Positions 40,764 to 51,716 of a stretch of 56,397 nt of DNA are shown here, in pieces. The translations under genes were made by a program, and so were the position numbers. Positions within the stretch are counted from its first letter, which is position 1, and each line of letters starts with the position of its first letter. Source of the stretch: Phenylobacterium sp. (GTDB lineage Bacteria > Pseudomonadota > Alphaproteobacteria > Caulobacterales > Caulobacteraceae); assembly GCF_004799395.1 (NCBI RefSeq), contig NZ_SSMZ01000171.1, forward strand, positions 1 through 56,397, given 5' to 3'. The notes under the pieces are model-generated. The model saw nothing but the letters and a program-made list of their open reading frames with translations, was not told the DNA's origin and ran no database searches.

Positions 40764-41798
40764 CTACCCGACCGGCAAGGGCGTGTGGCCGGCCGCCGTG
40801 GCGAGGCCGCCGGCGCCCCGGGCGCGGTAGTCGCTCGCCGTGCAGCCGAACTGGCGGCGGAACCAATGGGCGAAAGCGCTGAGGCTGGAGAAGCCCGCCA
40901 GCTCAGCGACGTTCCGGAACGACCGGCCGCTACGGGTCAGCAGCGCCTCGGCGGTCTCCCGTCGCGCCGCGTTGAGCAGGCCCGAGAAAGTCTCTCCCTC
41001 GGCGGCGAGGCGGCGGTGCAGGGTGCGGCGGTCCATGGCCAGCCGCTGAGCCACGCGGTCGACCGTGCAATCGCCGTTGGGCAGGAGCATGAGGATGATC
41101 TCGCGCACCTTGTCGCCGAAGCTCGAGCTGCGGCTGGCGGCCATTTCCTCGATATAGCGGACCATCTGCCGGGCCAGGGCCGGATCGGCATTGGTGATCG
41201 GCCGGTCGAGATCGGCGCGCGCGATGACCAAGCCATTGAAATCCTGATTGAAACGCGGCGCCATGCCGTAGACGCGGCGATAGGCGCTGAGATAGGGCGG
41301 CGCGGCGTGCGCCAGGCAGATCTCCTGCGGCCGCCAGGCCTCGCCGAGCAGTTCGCGCAGGAGCCGCAACCCCACGCCGACGCTGATCTCCACACTCTGC
41401 CGGCTGACCCAGGCCGGCGCATTCATCCGCAGCACGGCAATGTCGCCGGTCTCCTCCACCTCGACGGAATAGGCGTCGTTCTGCAGCCAGATGTAGCGGG
41501 CCAGCTGCGCCAGCGCCTTGCGCACCGTCGGCTGCTCACGGATCACCAGGGCGATCGGCCCAAGATTGGAGAGCTTGCGCGTCTCGACGACCCGCAGGCC
41601 GAAGTCGCTGGCGCCGGAGCGTTCGGCGGCGAGGTCGTACATCTGGCTGATGGCGCGCGAGGCCACCTTCATGTCGGGATCGCTGAATGCGGCGGCCGGC
41701 ACGCCCGCATCGGCCGCAATCCGATAGGGGTCGACCCCGACCGAAAGGGCGACTTCCACAAAGCCGGTCAACCCGGCGGCGCGGGCAAGATGCGACAT
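40764..41798 (-). CDS. AraC-family transcriptional regulator with Arabinose_bd-type N-terminus
   Basis: This 344-residue AraC-type regulator has an N-terminal ligand region (SHLARAAGLTGFVEVALSVG, SRQSVEISVGVGLRLLREL) of the PF12625 type and a C-terminal double helix-turn-helix: DCTVDRVAQRLAMDRRTLHR, then RSFRNVAELAGFSSLSAFAH and WFRRQFGCTASDYR. Homologues often control lipid or aromatic compound genes (OruR/VirS/PqrA-like). It is convergent with the CtrA-like gene (26-nt gap) and divergent from the hybrid kinase at 41882, 83 bp away. Its target is unknown; the kinase gene or a distant catabolic operon is possible. Confidence 0.88.
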   Translation of the reverse strand: MSHLARAAGLTGFVEVALSVGVDPYRIAADAGVPAAAFSDPDMKVASRAISQMYDLAAERSGASDFGLRVVETRKLSNLGPIALVIREQPTVRKALAQLARYIWLQNDAYSVEVEETGDIAVLRMNAPAWVSRQSVEISVGVGLRLLRELLGEAWRPQEICLAHAAPPYLSAYRRVYGMAPRFNQDFNGLVIARADLDRPITNADPALARQMVRYIEEMAASRSSSFGDKVREIILMLLPNGDCTVDRVAQRLAMDRRTLHRRLAAEGETFSGLLNAARRETAEALLTRSGRSFRNVAELAGFSSLSAFAHWFRRQFGCTASDYRARGAGGLATAAGHTPLPVG

Positions 41799-41881
41799 GG
41801 CCCCCCCTTGGGCGACGCTTCTCCCGAAATGAGCCGCCCAATGTCCCCGAAAATCAAGCCCAACCTAGAGTCCTTTCCGAC

Positions 41882-43842
<1,961 letters not shown>

Positions 43843-43870
<28 letters not shown>

Positions 43871-46092
43871 GCCTGCTGCGCGGCGACGGCGCTCAGTAGC
43901 GCCGCGAACAGCGCCTCCACATTGATCGGCTTGGAGACCACCTCGGTCATGCCGGCGGCGCGGTAGCTGGCCACCTGGTGGATCATGGCGTTGGCGGTGA
44001 CGGCAATGATCGGCGTCGGGGCCCGGCCGAGCTCCGCCTCGCGGGTGCGGATGCGGCGCGTGGCGGTCGGGCCGTCCATCTGCGGCATCTGGACGTCCAT
44101 CAGGATCACATCCCAGTCGGCCGTCTCCCAGGCCTCCACCGCCTCGAGGCCGTTCTCGACGAAGGCCGGCTCGATATCGATCTGCGCCAGCAGCGCCTTC
44201 AGCACCATGCGGTTCACCGGATTGTCCTCCGCCGCCAGGACCCGCAACGGCCCGCCGGCGATCGCGGGCGCGCCGAACCGCGCGGCCGGCGCGTGGCTGC
44301 GGGTCATGGGCAGGTCCACGATGAAGACGCTGCCGCGGCCGGGCATGCTGCAGGCGCTGATGTCGCCGCCCATGGCCTGGGCAAGCTGGCGGCAGATAGC
44401 CAGGCCCAGGCCCGCGCCGCCGTAGCGCCGGGTCGGCGAGGAGTCGGCGAGCGCGAAGGTCTCGAACAGCGCCGCGATCCGGTCCGGAGCAATCCCGATG
44501 CCGGTGTCGCTGACCTCGAGGCGCACGCCGCGCTCGGTGCGTCCCAGGCGCACCGCCACCTCGCCCTGATGGGTGAACTTGATGGCGTTGGAGATCAGGT
44601 TGCCGAGGATCTGTCGCAGCCGCCCGGCGTCGGCCTCGTAGCCTCCAGAAGCCCCTGGATCGAGGTCGAGCACGAAGGCCAGTCCGCGCGAAGCGGCTTC
44701 CGCCGAATAGGCCGCGTGAACACTCTCCACCAGGGCCGACACATCGCAGTCGGCGCGGATGATTTCGAGGCCGCCCGCTTCGATCTTCGACAGGTCCAGC
44801 AGATCGTCGACGATCGCCAGCAAGGCCGAGCCGCTGTCGCTGATCACCCGCAAGCGCTGGCGCTGCAGCCTCGACAGCGGATTGAGCGCCATGGCCTGGG
44901 CCATGCCGAGGACGCCGTTCAAGGGCGTGCGGATCTCGTGGCTGATCAGCGTCAGGAAATCGCTCTTGGCGCGGTTGGCCACCTCCGCCGCCTGCAGCGC
45001 CTCGCGCTGTTCGCGCGCCGCGCGCCGCGCCTCGGTGACGTCGACGTAGGTGGCCAAGCACAGGCTCCAGGGCGCGCCCGGATCGGGGGCCACGCGGTAG
45101 TGGACCTCGACCTCCAGCGTCCCGCCGCCGGCGCAGATCATCTCCGCCGTGAAAATCGGAATGACGCCGTCCTCGTCGATCTCGTTCAGCGCCGCGCAGA
45201 AGGCGTCGAGCGAGCTCTCAGTGAAGTGCGACCCCGCGAGCTGGTCGCCGCACAGCTCCGTGGCGACCTCATTGGCTTCCAGCATGCGGATATGGGCGAA
45301 GACCTCGGCCACCGACGAAACCCTGGCCTTCAACCGGTCGCCCAGGCGTGCGCCCGCGAGCTTGCCCTTGGCGTCCAGGAGCCGGTACAGGGCCGAGGCG
45401 TCGAAGCACAGCCGCGCCATCGGGCTGTGGTGGAAGATCATCCGCCAGCGCTGACGGCCCTCCATGGCCGTCTGGCCGGCATGTGACAGGCCCTCAAGCG
45501 CCGCCTTCAGCGTCTGGCCTCGCGCATAGAAGGCGCTGGCCATGCGCAGGATGAAGACGGTGAACACCACGGCGGCGGTCGCCATCAAGAGGATGTCGGG
45601 GGTGGTCACCTGATAGCCGGCCTGTCGCGCCAGGATCGGGCCGGCCATCAGCATGATCGACGCCGGCGCCACCAGGACGATGGTAGCCAGGCGCGAGCCG
45701 CAGCACATCATCGCGTTGTTCAGGCTGGTTGCGCACAACACCAGCACGGCCTCGGCGAGGTGCATCGGGGTCGGCGGCTGCGACAGGATCAGCGCCGATG
45801 CGGCGAAGCTGGCGCCTGAGAGAACATAGCTCGCAGCCACCAGGACGACGCCCGCGCGGGTGCGGGGCCGATGCAGCAGCCATTGGCTGAGACGGCTGTC
45901 GATCAGGCCGCACACCAGCGTCGTGGCGGCCCAGATCGCGACGAACTCGCGCTCGCCGCCGAGCCAGGACAGACCGGCCACGAGCGTGACCTGGAATGTG
46001 CGCGTCCACATGTTGCAGGCGCGCCAGGCCATGGCGCGCTCGAACGGGTCGCTGGGCGCCACAGGCACGGCCGGAAACAGGCCTGCGGTCAT
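43843..46092 (-). CDS. Membrane hybrid histidine kinase, MASE-like-PAS-HisKA-HATPase-REC (kinase 2)
   Basis: This 749-residue kinase starts with about six membrane helices (FQVTLVAGLSWLGG, AGVVLVAASYVLSGASFAAS, LATIVLVAPASIMLMAGPIL and others), an uncharacterised MASE-like sensor. A PAS-like part follows (MIFHHSPMARLCFDASALYR, then LATYVDVTEARR). HisKA has LISHEIRTPLNGVLG, the HATPase has SNAIKFTHQG and SDTGIGIAP, and REC has VLAAEDN with Asp in ILMDVQMPQMDG. The start is at 46092, after GGGGGA at 9-nt spacing. It lies 270 nt downstream of the MarR gene and may be in its transcript. Convergent with kinase 1, with antisense overlap of the 3' ends. Confidence 0.87.
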
Positions 46093-46321
46093 TTGACGGA
46101 TTCCCCCAGGAGCGCGATGCGCATCCGCAAAGGCGTGACCCAACAGCCCGGCGCGGACTGCGCCGCCGGCTTGCCGGCGGCATCAGGGGCGACTGCGGCG
46201 AGGGCCAGGACGACGTTCGGCGAGGGGCGGCAACCAGGGCTGTTGAGCACGGCGGATATCCAGGTGGGTTCGCAGGGAAGCTGCGCCCTTCCAGATAATT
46301 CATCGTTAAAAGTGGGAATTT

Positions 46322-46335
46322 CCGGGAATTCCCGG
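46322..46335. promoter_or_regulatory. Perfect palindrome CCGGGAATTCCCGG between MarR and kinase 2
   Basis: A 14-bp palindrome lies about 230 nt upstream of kinase 2 and just after the MarR gene on the minus strand. A related GGGAATTTCC follows at 46314. It may be an operator for kinase 2 or a small hairpin after MarR; no clear T-run follows. Confidence 0.4.
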
Positions 46336-46362
46336 TCGGAAGACGGCCGCCAGCGGCGCGGA

Positions 46363-46908
46363 CTACGCCTCCTCGGGCGGCGCAGTGGCGCCGAAGTTGA
46401 GCAGGTCGATGGCGAGCTCGCCCTCGCCGGCCAGCTTCAGGAGCGCCTCCTGCAGGACGCGGGTCGCTTCGCGCAGGCGCTTGGGATCGACCTCCGACAG
46501 CACGCGACGATTGCGGTCCTTAAGGATCTCGACAGCCTGGCTGTAGACCGTCTTGCCATGCGTCGTGAGCTGCAGATTGATCTGGCGCCGATCGCGGTCG
46601 GGAACGATGCGCTCGACGACCCCGCGTGTGACCAGCTGGTCGACCGCGCGGGTGAGCGTCGTCCTATCGATCGTGCTGAACCGAGCGAGCGCGGTCATGG
46701 TGCAGGACTCCAGGCGCCGGATGATCGCCAACGAGCGCCATTGCGCCAGATTGAGGCCCACCGGCGCCAGCTCGCGGTCGAAGAAGAGGTCCCGCTGCCG
46801 CGCCGCCTGGAACAGCAGGTAGAAGAAGTATTCCGGCGGCCCCAACGGGAACTCGCCATCGGGGTCTACGGAGTTTGCGGGGGGACGAAGCGTGCGCGCG
46901 GCTGTCAT
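46363..46908 (-). CDS. MarR-family transcriptional regulator
   Basis: This 181-residue MarR-type regulator has the winged helix LNLAQWRSLAIIRRLES, then TALARFSTIDRTTLTRAVDQ and LVTRGVVERIVPDRDRRQIN with the DxRR wing. It ends in a helical dimerisation part (AIDLLNFGATAPPEEA). ATG at 46908 is favoured; GTG at 46989 would add 27 residues and overlap the palindrome GTGCAAATGCAC, which more likely is its operator. Ligand and targets are unknown. Its promoter region faces the small gene at 47059, next to the chemotaxis operon. The same palindrome lies upstream of the response regulator at 39161. Confidence 0.88.
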   Translation of the reverse strand: MTAARTLRPPANSVDPDGEFPLGPPEYFFYLLFQAARQRDLFFDRELAPVGLNLAQWRSLAIIRRLESCTMTALARFSTIDRTTLTRAVDQLVTRGVVERIVPDRDRRQINLQLTTHGKTVYSQAVEILKDRNRRVLSEVDPKRLREATRVLQEALLKLAGEGELAIDLLNFGATAPPEEA

Positions 46909-46977
46909 GGGCCGGGCACTCAAGGCCAATTCGAGCGGCGCCACAATGAGCAGCTGAGAAATTTCGTTATGCAATAT

Positions 46978-46991
46978 GTGCAAATGCACAT
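46978..46991. promoter_or_regulatory. 14-mer GTGCAAATGCACAT with a palindromic core, copy 2
   Basis: Identical to 38974-38987. It lies about 70 nt upstream of the preferred MarR start and 68 nt before the gene at 47059, so a MarR dimer here could control both directions. Confidence 0.5.
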
Positions 46992-46992
46992 T

Positions 46993-47008
46993 TTTAGCTT
47001 CGATTAAC
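46993..47008 (+). promoter_or_regulatory. CtrA-box-like site TTTA-N7-TTAAC
   Basis: The CtrA consensus is TTAA-N7-TTAA(C). This site has TTTA (46993-46996), exactly 7 nt, and TTAAC (47004-47008), one mismatch in the two half-sites. It lies about 50 nt before the gene at 47059 and beside the chemotaxis locus. It may bind CtrA or the CtrA-like paralogue. Confidence 0.5.
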
Positions 47009-47058
47009 CTGCCACGGCTAAGCCTGAGGCCAGATCATCCCCCAGAGAGACGACCGTC

Positions 47059-47391
47059 GTGCGTGAGATTCCGGCCCTGGCCGAACCCGATCGTGATGTC
47101 CTGCGTGCGCTGGACGCCGATCTTCAGGCCTCGCTGGCGTTGAGCCGCGCGACGCTCCGGGCGCTCTCCGCGCTCTCGCCGATGCTCAACACCGCCGCCG
47201 ACGCCGCCCTCGAGGAGGAGGCCGCCCGCGCCGTCGAGCGCGCCGCGCCACAACGGACGCTCGATATCGTCGAGGATATCCGCCGGCGCCTGCAGCACGC
47301 TCCGGTCGAGGCGAGGATCGCGCGAGCCCTGGAGCGCGCCCTGGTCGACGCCGCCGAGGCCCTGCCGGTCCGCGCCGCCCGCGTCGCCTGA
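47059..47391 (+). CDS. Small helical protein of unknown function beside the chemotaxis operon
   Basis: I do not recognise this 110-residue protein. It is rich in Ala, Arg, Glu and Leu and should be mostly alpha-helical, for example LDADLQASLALSRATLRALS and LEEEAARAVERAAPQRTLDI. It has no membrane segment or catalytic motif. The start is GTG at 47059, 6-7 nt after GAGAGACGA. It is convergent with cheE (4-nt gap). A CtrA-like box and the GTGCAAATGCAC palindrome lie in its upstream region. A coiled-coil adaptor for chemotaxis proteins is possible but unsupported. Confidence 0.6.
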   Translation: MREIPALAEPDRDVLRALDADLQASLALSRATLRALSALSPMLNTAADAALEEEAARAVERAAPQRTLDIVEDIRRRLQHAPVEARIARALERALVDAAEALPVRAARVA

Positions 47392-47395
47392 GCAG

Positions 47396-47860
47396 CTACG
47401 ACTGCGCGGACACGAACCGCGCGCGCACCTTGCGCAGTCCCGCCAGCACCGACAGCGCGCCTTCCGACCGCCCGGTTGCGAGCAGGCGGATGCCATCCAC
47501 ATGCACGTCGACGGCCGACCAGTTGATCGTCTCGCCATTGCGGAAGCCGTGCAGCAGATCGCACAGGCTGCAGGCCGCCTCCGCCAGCGCATCCAGCTCA
47601 TAGACACACGCCACGCCGAAGATGGCGTTGCTGATGTTGTAGAGGCCCTTCATCGTGTCCTGTGCGCCCGCGCCGCGGTCGCCCGCCGAAAGCACGGCGA
47701 GCTGGTCGGCCTTGGTGGCCAGGGCCGCGATGCACTGCTCACGCACCGACTCAATCCGCTGCTCAGCGCCGCGCACCGCCTCTTCGACGGTCTTGCCGCC
47801 CGGCGAACGGGCGACCTTCGCCAGGCGGTTCTCCACCTTGAAAATGCGAGCAACGCTCAT
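47396..47860 (-). CDS. cheE: CheE-like chemotaxis protein
   Basis: This 154-residue protein occupies the last position of the chemotaxis operon, where C. crescentus has cheE. It is mostly helical (SVARIFKVENRLAKVARSPG, EAVRGAEQRIESVREQCIAA) with a conserved-looking MKGLYNISNAIFGVACVYEL segment that resembles an HPt-like bundle without an obvious phosphorylatable His. Its function is poorly defined; CheE homologues are thought to modulate adaptation. Its ATG overlaps the preceding receiver gene as ATGA. The name rests on gene order and length, not on a motif. Confidence 0.65.
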   Translation of the reverse strand: MSVARIFKVENRLAKVARSPGGKTVEEAVRGAEQRIESVREQCIAALATKADQLAVLSAGDRGAGAQDTMKGLYNISNAIFGVACVYELDALAEAACSLCDLLHGFRNGETINWSAVDVHVDGIRLLATGRSEGALSVLAGLRKVRARFVSAQS

Positions 47861-48459
47861 CGCGAAATGGCTTTCGGTTGGAACAGGGCGTCGATTTCGT
47901 CCTGTTCGAGGTTGGGGGTCTTGGCCTCACCGACTTCCACGGAGAGGTCGTCGTGGCGGCGGCCTTTCATGCCCACCGGCGGGCCGATCGAACGGACCCG
48001 GCGGTCGGGGCCGCAGTAGCCGGGCGAGGTCACGAACGCGCGGGGATCGCTGAGCAGCCAGATGATGCGCTGCATCATGACCAGGGGCAGCACGGGCTTG
48101 CGCACCACAAAGCTCGCCCCGGCGTCGCGGCCCCGGAAGATCTGCGACGATGTCGTATGGCCCGTCACCAGGATCGCCGGCGCCCAGGCGTTGGGTGAAC
48201 CGCAACGGCGCAACCAGCTGATGAAGTCGTAGCCGTCGGTGTCGGCCAACTGGCTGTCGACCACCACGAGGTTCAGGTCCCGCTCGCCGACGACGGTCAT
48301 GGCCTCGGCCCCCGCGGCGCAACGCCGTGGGGTGTGCACGCCGAAGCCGGCGAACATCTGGGCCAGGATTTCCAGGCCATCAGCGTCGCCGCCGACGATC
48401 AGCACCTCGGCGGTCGACAGGTTGACGCGTTCCTGGCGCCGGAACGGGACGGTCGACAT
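47857..48459 (-). CDS. CheY-like receiver with Arg-rich C-terminal tail (third CheY of the operon)
   Basis: This 200-residue protein has an N-terminal arm, then a receiver domain (EVLIVGGDADGLEILAQMFA, likely phospho-acceptor Asp in LVVVDSQLADTDGYD, Lys in VRKPVLPLVM) and a tail reading GPDRRVRSIGPPVGMKGRRH. The first acidic-pocket residues are GGD instead of DD, so phosphorylation may be altered. Arg-rich extensions in Caulobacter CheY-like Cle proteins bind cyclic di-GMP; from memory a Cle protein comes from this locus position, so c-di-GMP binding is a testable inference. It sits between cheU and cheE. Confidence 0.75.
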   Translation of the reverse strand: MSTVPFRRQERVNLSTAEVLIVGGDADGLEILAQMFAGFGVHTPRRCAAGAEAMTVVGERDLNLVVVDSQLADTDGYDFISWLRRCGSPNAWAPAILVTGHTTSSQIFRGRDAGASFVVRKPVLPLVMMQRIIWLLSDPRAFVTSPGYCGPDRRVRSIGPPVGMKGRRHDDLSVEVGEAKTPNLEQDEIDALFQPKAISR

Positions 48460-48462
48460 GGC

Positions 48463-48837
48463 CTAGTCGAGGTCCGCGAACAGCTGCAGCTCGCCATCGT
48501 CGACGAGCGCCGCCGGCGCGGGCTGCGCTCCGGAGAGCCGCCGCGCCTGCTCGGCGAGCGTCAGCCCCATGACCGCGGCGTGGACGTCGGTGGTCACATT
48601 GGTCGGCGCCGACGCGGCCAGCACGCGCAGGAAGGCGGCCATTCCCTCCAGGCGCTGGCTCAACAGATCGACGGCCTGAACCTCGGTGAGGAAACCGGAG
48701 TCGGGCGTTCCGCGGTCGGCGGTCAGCCGGGCGATCGACGTCTGCAGACGGTCGCTGAGCCGCGCCAGGTCGGCCAGTTCGATCGCCGCCAGGTTCAACG
48801 GCTCGGCCAGGGGGCGCAGGGTTGGTCCGCTGTACAT
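48463..48837 (-). CDS. cheU: CheU-like chemotaxis protein
   Basis: This 124-residue protein lies between cheD and the third cheY-like gene, where C. crescentus has cheU. It is mostly helical (LAAIELADLARLSDRLQTSI, EVQAVDLLSQRLEGMAAFLR) with a disordered, acidic C-terminus ending in LFADLD. No catalytic motif is visible and its biochemical role is unknown. Its ATG overlaps the cheD stop as TGATG. An in-frame extension to 49401 is a shadow of cheD. The assignment depends on synteny. Confidence 0.6.
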   Translation of the reverse strand: MYSGPTLRPLAEPLNLAAIELADLARLSDRLQTSIARLTADRGTPDSGFLTEVQAVDLLSQRLEGMAAFLRVLAASAPTNVTTDVHAAVMGLTLAEQARRLSGAQPAPAALVDDGELQLFADLD

Positions 48838-49421
48838 CAGAAGAGCTCCAGGGCGCCGGATTGTTCGGGCGGAGGCGGGGCCGCCGCGCGGGGGCGCTCG
48901 GCGGCGAACACGCGGGAATTGGCGGCTTCCAGCAGCACCTGCCGGGCGCGGCCGCTCACCGGCCAATACTGGATGCGCCGCGCACGCCGGCCGCGCAGCG
49001 ACCCACCGGCCGCCTGAAGTCCCTCGTCGCGCACGAAGCGCTCGGCGAACTCGGCGTTCTGGGAGCCGACATCGGTGAGCCCGTCGATCAGCCGCGCGCC
49101 GCCGAACAGCTTGACCTCCAGCCGGTCGCGGCGCGCGCCACGGCGCAGGAGCGCGTTGACCAGCAGTTCCATCGACTGGACGCCGTAGCGCAGGCCCTCG
49201 CCGCCGCTCTCGCCCGGCAAGAGGAAGTGGTTCATGCCGCCGACGCCGGCCACCGGATCTCGCACGCACGCGGCCACGCACGATCCCAGGATCGTGGTCA
49301 GCACCACGTCGGCGTCGTCGCAGACGTGGAACTCGCCCTGGATCACGTGGATCTTGCGAGGCTCGGCCCCCGCAGCCGCGTCCCTGCGGTCGGCCTGCCA
49401 ATCGGCGGCGGTCAGGTTCAT
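48837..49421 (-). CDS. cheD: CheD chemoreceptor glutamine deamidase
   Basis: This 194-residue protein is CheD, which deamidates glutamines on chemoreceptors. The catalytic residues are in TTILGSCVAACV (Cys48) and GMNHFLLPG (His65), with VKLFGGARL and IGSQNAEF-like VGSQNAEF following. It has an extended, Pro-rich C-terminus (PPPPEQSGALELF) that may bind a partner. Its start overlaps the stop of the upstream cheY as ATGA, so the two are translated together. It works with McpA and the CheB/CheR pair in receptor adaptation. Confidence 0.9.
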   Translation of the reverse strand: MNLTAADWQADRRDAAAGAEPRKIHVIQGEFHVCDDADVVLTTILGSCVAACVRDPVAGVGGMNHFLLPGESGGEGLRYGVQSMELLVNALLRRGARRDRLEVKLFGGARLIDGLTDVGSQNAEFAERFVRDEGLQAAGGSLRGRRARRIQYWPVSGRARQVLLEAANSRVFAAERPRAAAPPPPEQSGALELF

Positions 49422-49807
49422 TGCAGCGCGCCGAAGACCGCTTCGATCTTTTCGCGCAGGACCGCCACCGTGAACGGCTTCACGAGGTAGTTGTTGACCC
49501 CGAACTGCACGGCCCGCTGGACCAGGTCCTTGTCGGCCCGGCCGGTCAGCATGATGAAGGCGGTCTTCTGGATCGGCGGGTGAGCCCGCACCGCGCGCAG
49601 CAGGCCCAGACCGTCCAGCTTCGGCATGTTGAAATCGGAGATCACCAGGCCGACCTGGCGGGTCAGCATCTGACGCAGGCCTTCCTCGCCGTCCGGAGCT
49701 TCATGGATGTTCTTGAAGCCGAGCTCCTGCAGGCCGCTGCGCACGAGCGAGCGGATGGTCTGCTGATCGTCGACGATGAGGCAGTTGATAGTCGCAGCGG
49801 CAGGCAT
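49418..49807 (-). CDS. cheY: CheY-type response regulator (second CheY of the operon)
   Basis: This 129-residue single receiver has the full CheY set: INCLIVDDQQTIRSLVRSGL (acidic pocket), phospho-acceptor Asp58 in VISDFNMPKLDG, Thr in IMLTGRAD and Lys in YLVKPFT. It could act at the flagellar motor or as a phosphate sink, since three CheY-like proteins occur in the operon. Its ATG overlaps cheB as TGATG and its stop overlaps cheD as ATGA. Which CheY contacts the motor is not visible. Confidence 0.92.
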   Translation of the reverse strand: MPAAATINCLIVDDQQTIRSLVRSGLQELGFKNIHEAPDGEEGLRQMLTRQVGLVISDFNMPKLDGLGLLRAVRAHPPIQKTAFIMLTGRADKDLVQRAVQFGVNNYLVKPFTVAVLREKIEAVFGALQ

Positions 49808-50829
49808 CAGCGGGGCCCTTCCCGGTTGGTGAGTTGACGGATTGCGGGGCCGATCTTTTCCAGCGGCAGCTGGCGTTCGACGGCGCCGATTTCAAAGGCG
49901 GCCTTGGGCATGCCGTAGACCACTGACGTGGCCTCGTTCTGGCCCAGGGTGCGGCCGCCGGCCTCGCGGATGGAGAGCAGCCCGCGGGCCCCATCGCGGC
50001 CCATCCCAGTCAGGATCACCCCGACGGCGCGGGCCTTGGCGGTGCGCGCCACGGACTCGAAGAGGCGGTCCACCGACGGGCAGTGGCCGCTCATCGGCGG
50101 GCCGGGCGTGACCCGGCAGCGCAGGTGGTTGACCCCGTCGATCTCCAGATGGCTGTCGCCGCCCGGGGCCAGGAACACCTTGCCCGCCGCCAGGGGGTCG
50201 CCGTCGCGGGCTTCCCGCACCTCGGCCGCGCAGGTCCTGTTCAGGCGCTCGGCGAAGCTCTTGGTGAAGGTCGCTGGCATGTGCTGGGTGATCACCGTCG
50301 GCGCGCAGTTGGCCGGCAGGCGCTCGACCAGCGCCAGCAGGGCCTCGACCCCGCCCGTGGAGGATCCGATGGCCACCACCCGGTCGCCCGGCGCGAAGTG
50401 GCCGTCCGGCTCGCAGGCAGCCGGGGCGACCCGCTGCGGGCGCACACGGGCCGACGCGGCGGCGCGGACCTTGTCGGGCAGGGCGTCGAAGGCGCGCGGC
50501 GTGCCGGATGTGGGCTTGGCCACGCAGTCGACCGCGCCCAGCTCCAGCGCCGCGAGCGTGATCTCCGCGCCGCGGGTGGTCAGAGTCGACACCATGACCA
50601 CGGGCATGGGCCGCAGCCGCATCAGCCGCTCGAGGAAGTCGAGTCCGTTCATGTTCGGCATCTCGACGTCCAGGGTGATGACGTCGGGGTTCAGCGCCTT
50701 GATCGCCTCGCGGGCCTGCAACGGGTCGGCGGCTTCGCCGACCACTTCGAACTCGGGATCCGCCGAAAGGGACGCAGCGATCAACTTGCGCATGGTGGCG
50801 CTGTCGTCGACGATCAGGACACGGATCAT
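49807..50829 (-). CDS. cheB: CheB chemoreceptor methylesterase
   Basis: This 340-residue CheB has an N-terminal receiver ([19 protein letters not shown], Asp54 in [12 protein letters not shown]) and a C-terminal methylesterase domain with the catalytic Ser in [12 protein letters not shown] (Ser157), [10 protein letters not shown] (His183) and [10 protein letters not shown] (Asp). It removes methyl groups from chemoreceptors when phosphorylated by CheA. ATG at 50829 overlaps the cheR stop as ATGA; the longer in-frame ORF to 51048 is a cheR shadow. It acts against CheR on the receptor encoded at 55065. Confidence 0.95.
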   Translation of the reverse strand: MIRVLIVDDSATMRKLIAASLSADPEFEVVGEAADPLQAREAIKALNPDVITLDVEMPNMNGLDFLERLMRLRPMPVVMVSTLTTRGAEITLAALELGAVDCVAKPTSGTPRAFDALPDKVRAAASARVRPQRVAPAACEPDGHFAPGDRVVAIGSSTGGVEALLALVERLPANCAPTVITQHMPATFTKSFAERLNRTCAAEVREARDGDPLAAGKVFLAPGGDSHLEIDGVNHLRCRVTPGPPMSGHCPSVDRLFESVARTAKARAVGVILTGMGRDGARGLLSIREAGGRTLGQNEATSVVYGMPKAAFEIGAVERQLPLEKIGPAIRQLTNREGPR

Positions 50830-51716
50830 CGTCCGCTCTCCCGCGTCAGACGGTAGGTGGTGATTCCGTCCGGTTCGAAGGCCGCCGCGGCGGGACCCGC
50901 CACCCGTTCCGAGTGGCCGATATAGAGCCGCCCGCCGAGCGGCAGCAGCGGCGCGAACCGGCTCCACAGGCGCGCCTGGGTTTCGTCGTCGAAATAGATC
51001 GCCACGTTGCGGCAGAAGATGGCGTCGAACTTGCCCTTCATCGGCCACTCGCCGATCAGGTTTAGCTCGTTGAATGTGATCAGCGCGCGGGCCTCACCAG
51101 CCATTTGCACCGCGCCGGGTCTTCCGGCCGCAGGCGAGGTCCAGCGGCGCAGATATTCCGCCGGAATGCCCGTGAGCAGCCCTTCAGCATAGACCCCGGT
51201 GCGCGCGTCAGCGACCATGTTGGGGTCGATGTCGGTGGCCAGGATCTTGATGTCGAGGTTGGCGGCGTCGGGGGCCAGCGACAGGATCGTCATGGCCGCC
51301 GAATAGGGCTCCTGGCCGCTGGAACAAGCGGCCGACCAGATGCGAATCTTGCCGCCGGCCTTGGCCGCGGCCAGCAGTGGAGGCAGCACCTTGTCGCGCA
51401 GGTGGTCGAAGTGGTGCGGCTCGCGGAAGAAGCGCGTGACGTTGGTGGTCAAGGCCGCCAGCATCTTCTGCCGTTCGTCCACGCCGTCCTGACCCGCGAC
51501 CAGGGCGCAATAGTCCTGGAAGCTCGCCAGGCCCAGCGCACGAAGGCGCTTGGCCAGGCGCGAGTAGACCAGGGTCGCCTTGGTTTCATGAAGCGAGATG
51601 CCCGCGTCGCCATGCACCATGGCGGCGATCTTGCGGAAGTCGCCTTCGGTGAAGAGGAATTCCCCTTCGACCATGGCGGCGGGCGCGCGGGACTTCAGGG
51701 CGGCGGTGGCGGTCAT
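50826..51716 (-). CDS. cheR: CheR chemoreceptor methyltransferase
   Basis: This 296-residue protein has the CheR N-terminal helices ([20 protein letters not shown]) and the SAM-binding domain ([54 protein letters not shown] and YIGHSERV). It methylates receptor glutamates using SAM. The GQEPYS block and the NVAIYF block are typical. Its ATG overlaps the cheW stop as ATGA. The receptor at 55065 ends in SWDEF, which may serve as its docking peptide. Confidence 0.95.
   Translation of the reverse strand: MTATAALKSRAPAAMVEGEFLFTEGDFRKIAAMVHGDAGISLHETKATLVYSRLAKRLRALGLASFQDYCALVAGQDGVDERQKMLAALTTNVTRFFREPHHFDHLRDKVLPPLLAAAKAGGKIRIWSAACSSGQEPYSAAMTILSLAPDAANLDIKILATDIDPNMVADARTGVYAEGLLTGIPAEYLRRWTSPAAGRPGAVQMAGEARALITFNELNLIGEWPMKGKFDAIFCRNVAIYFDDETQARLWSRFAPLLPLGGRLYIGHSERVAGPAAAAFEPDGITTYRLTRESGR

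Noticed and set aside
43978..45486. 502-codon plus-strand reading frame
   Set aside because: Antisense to kinase 2; no recognisable domain.
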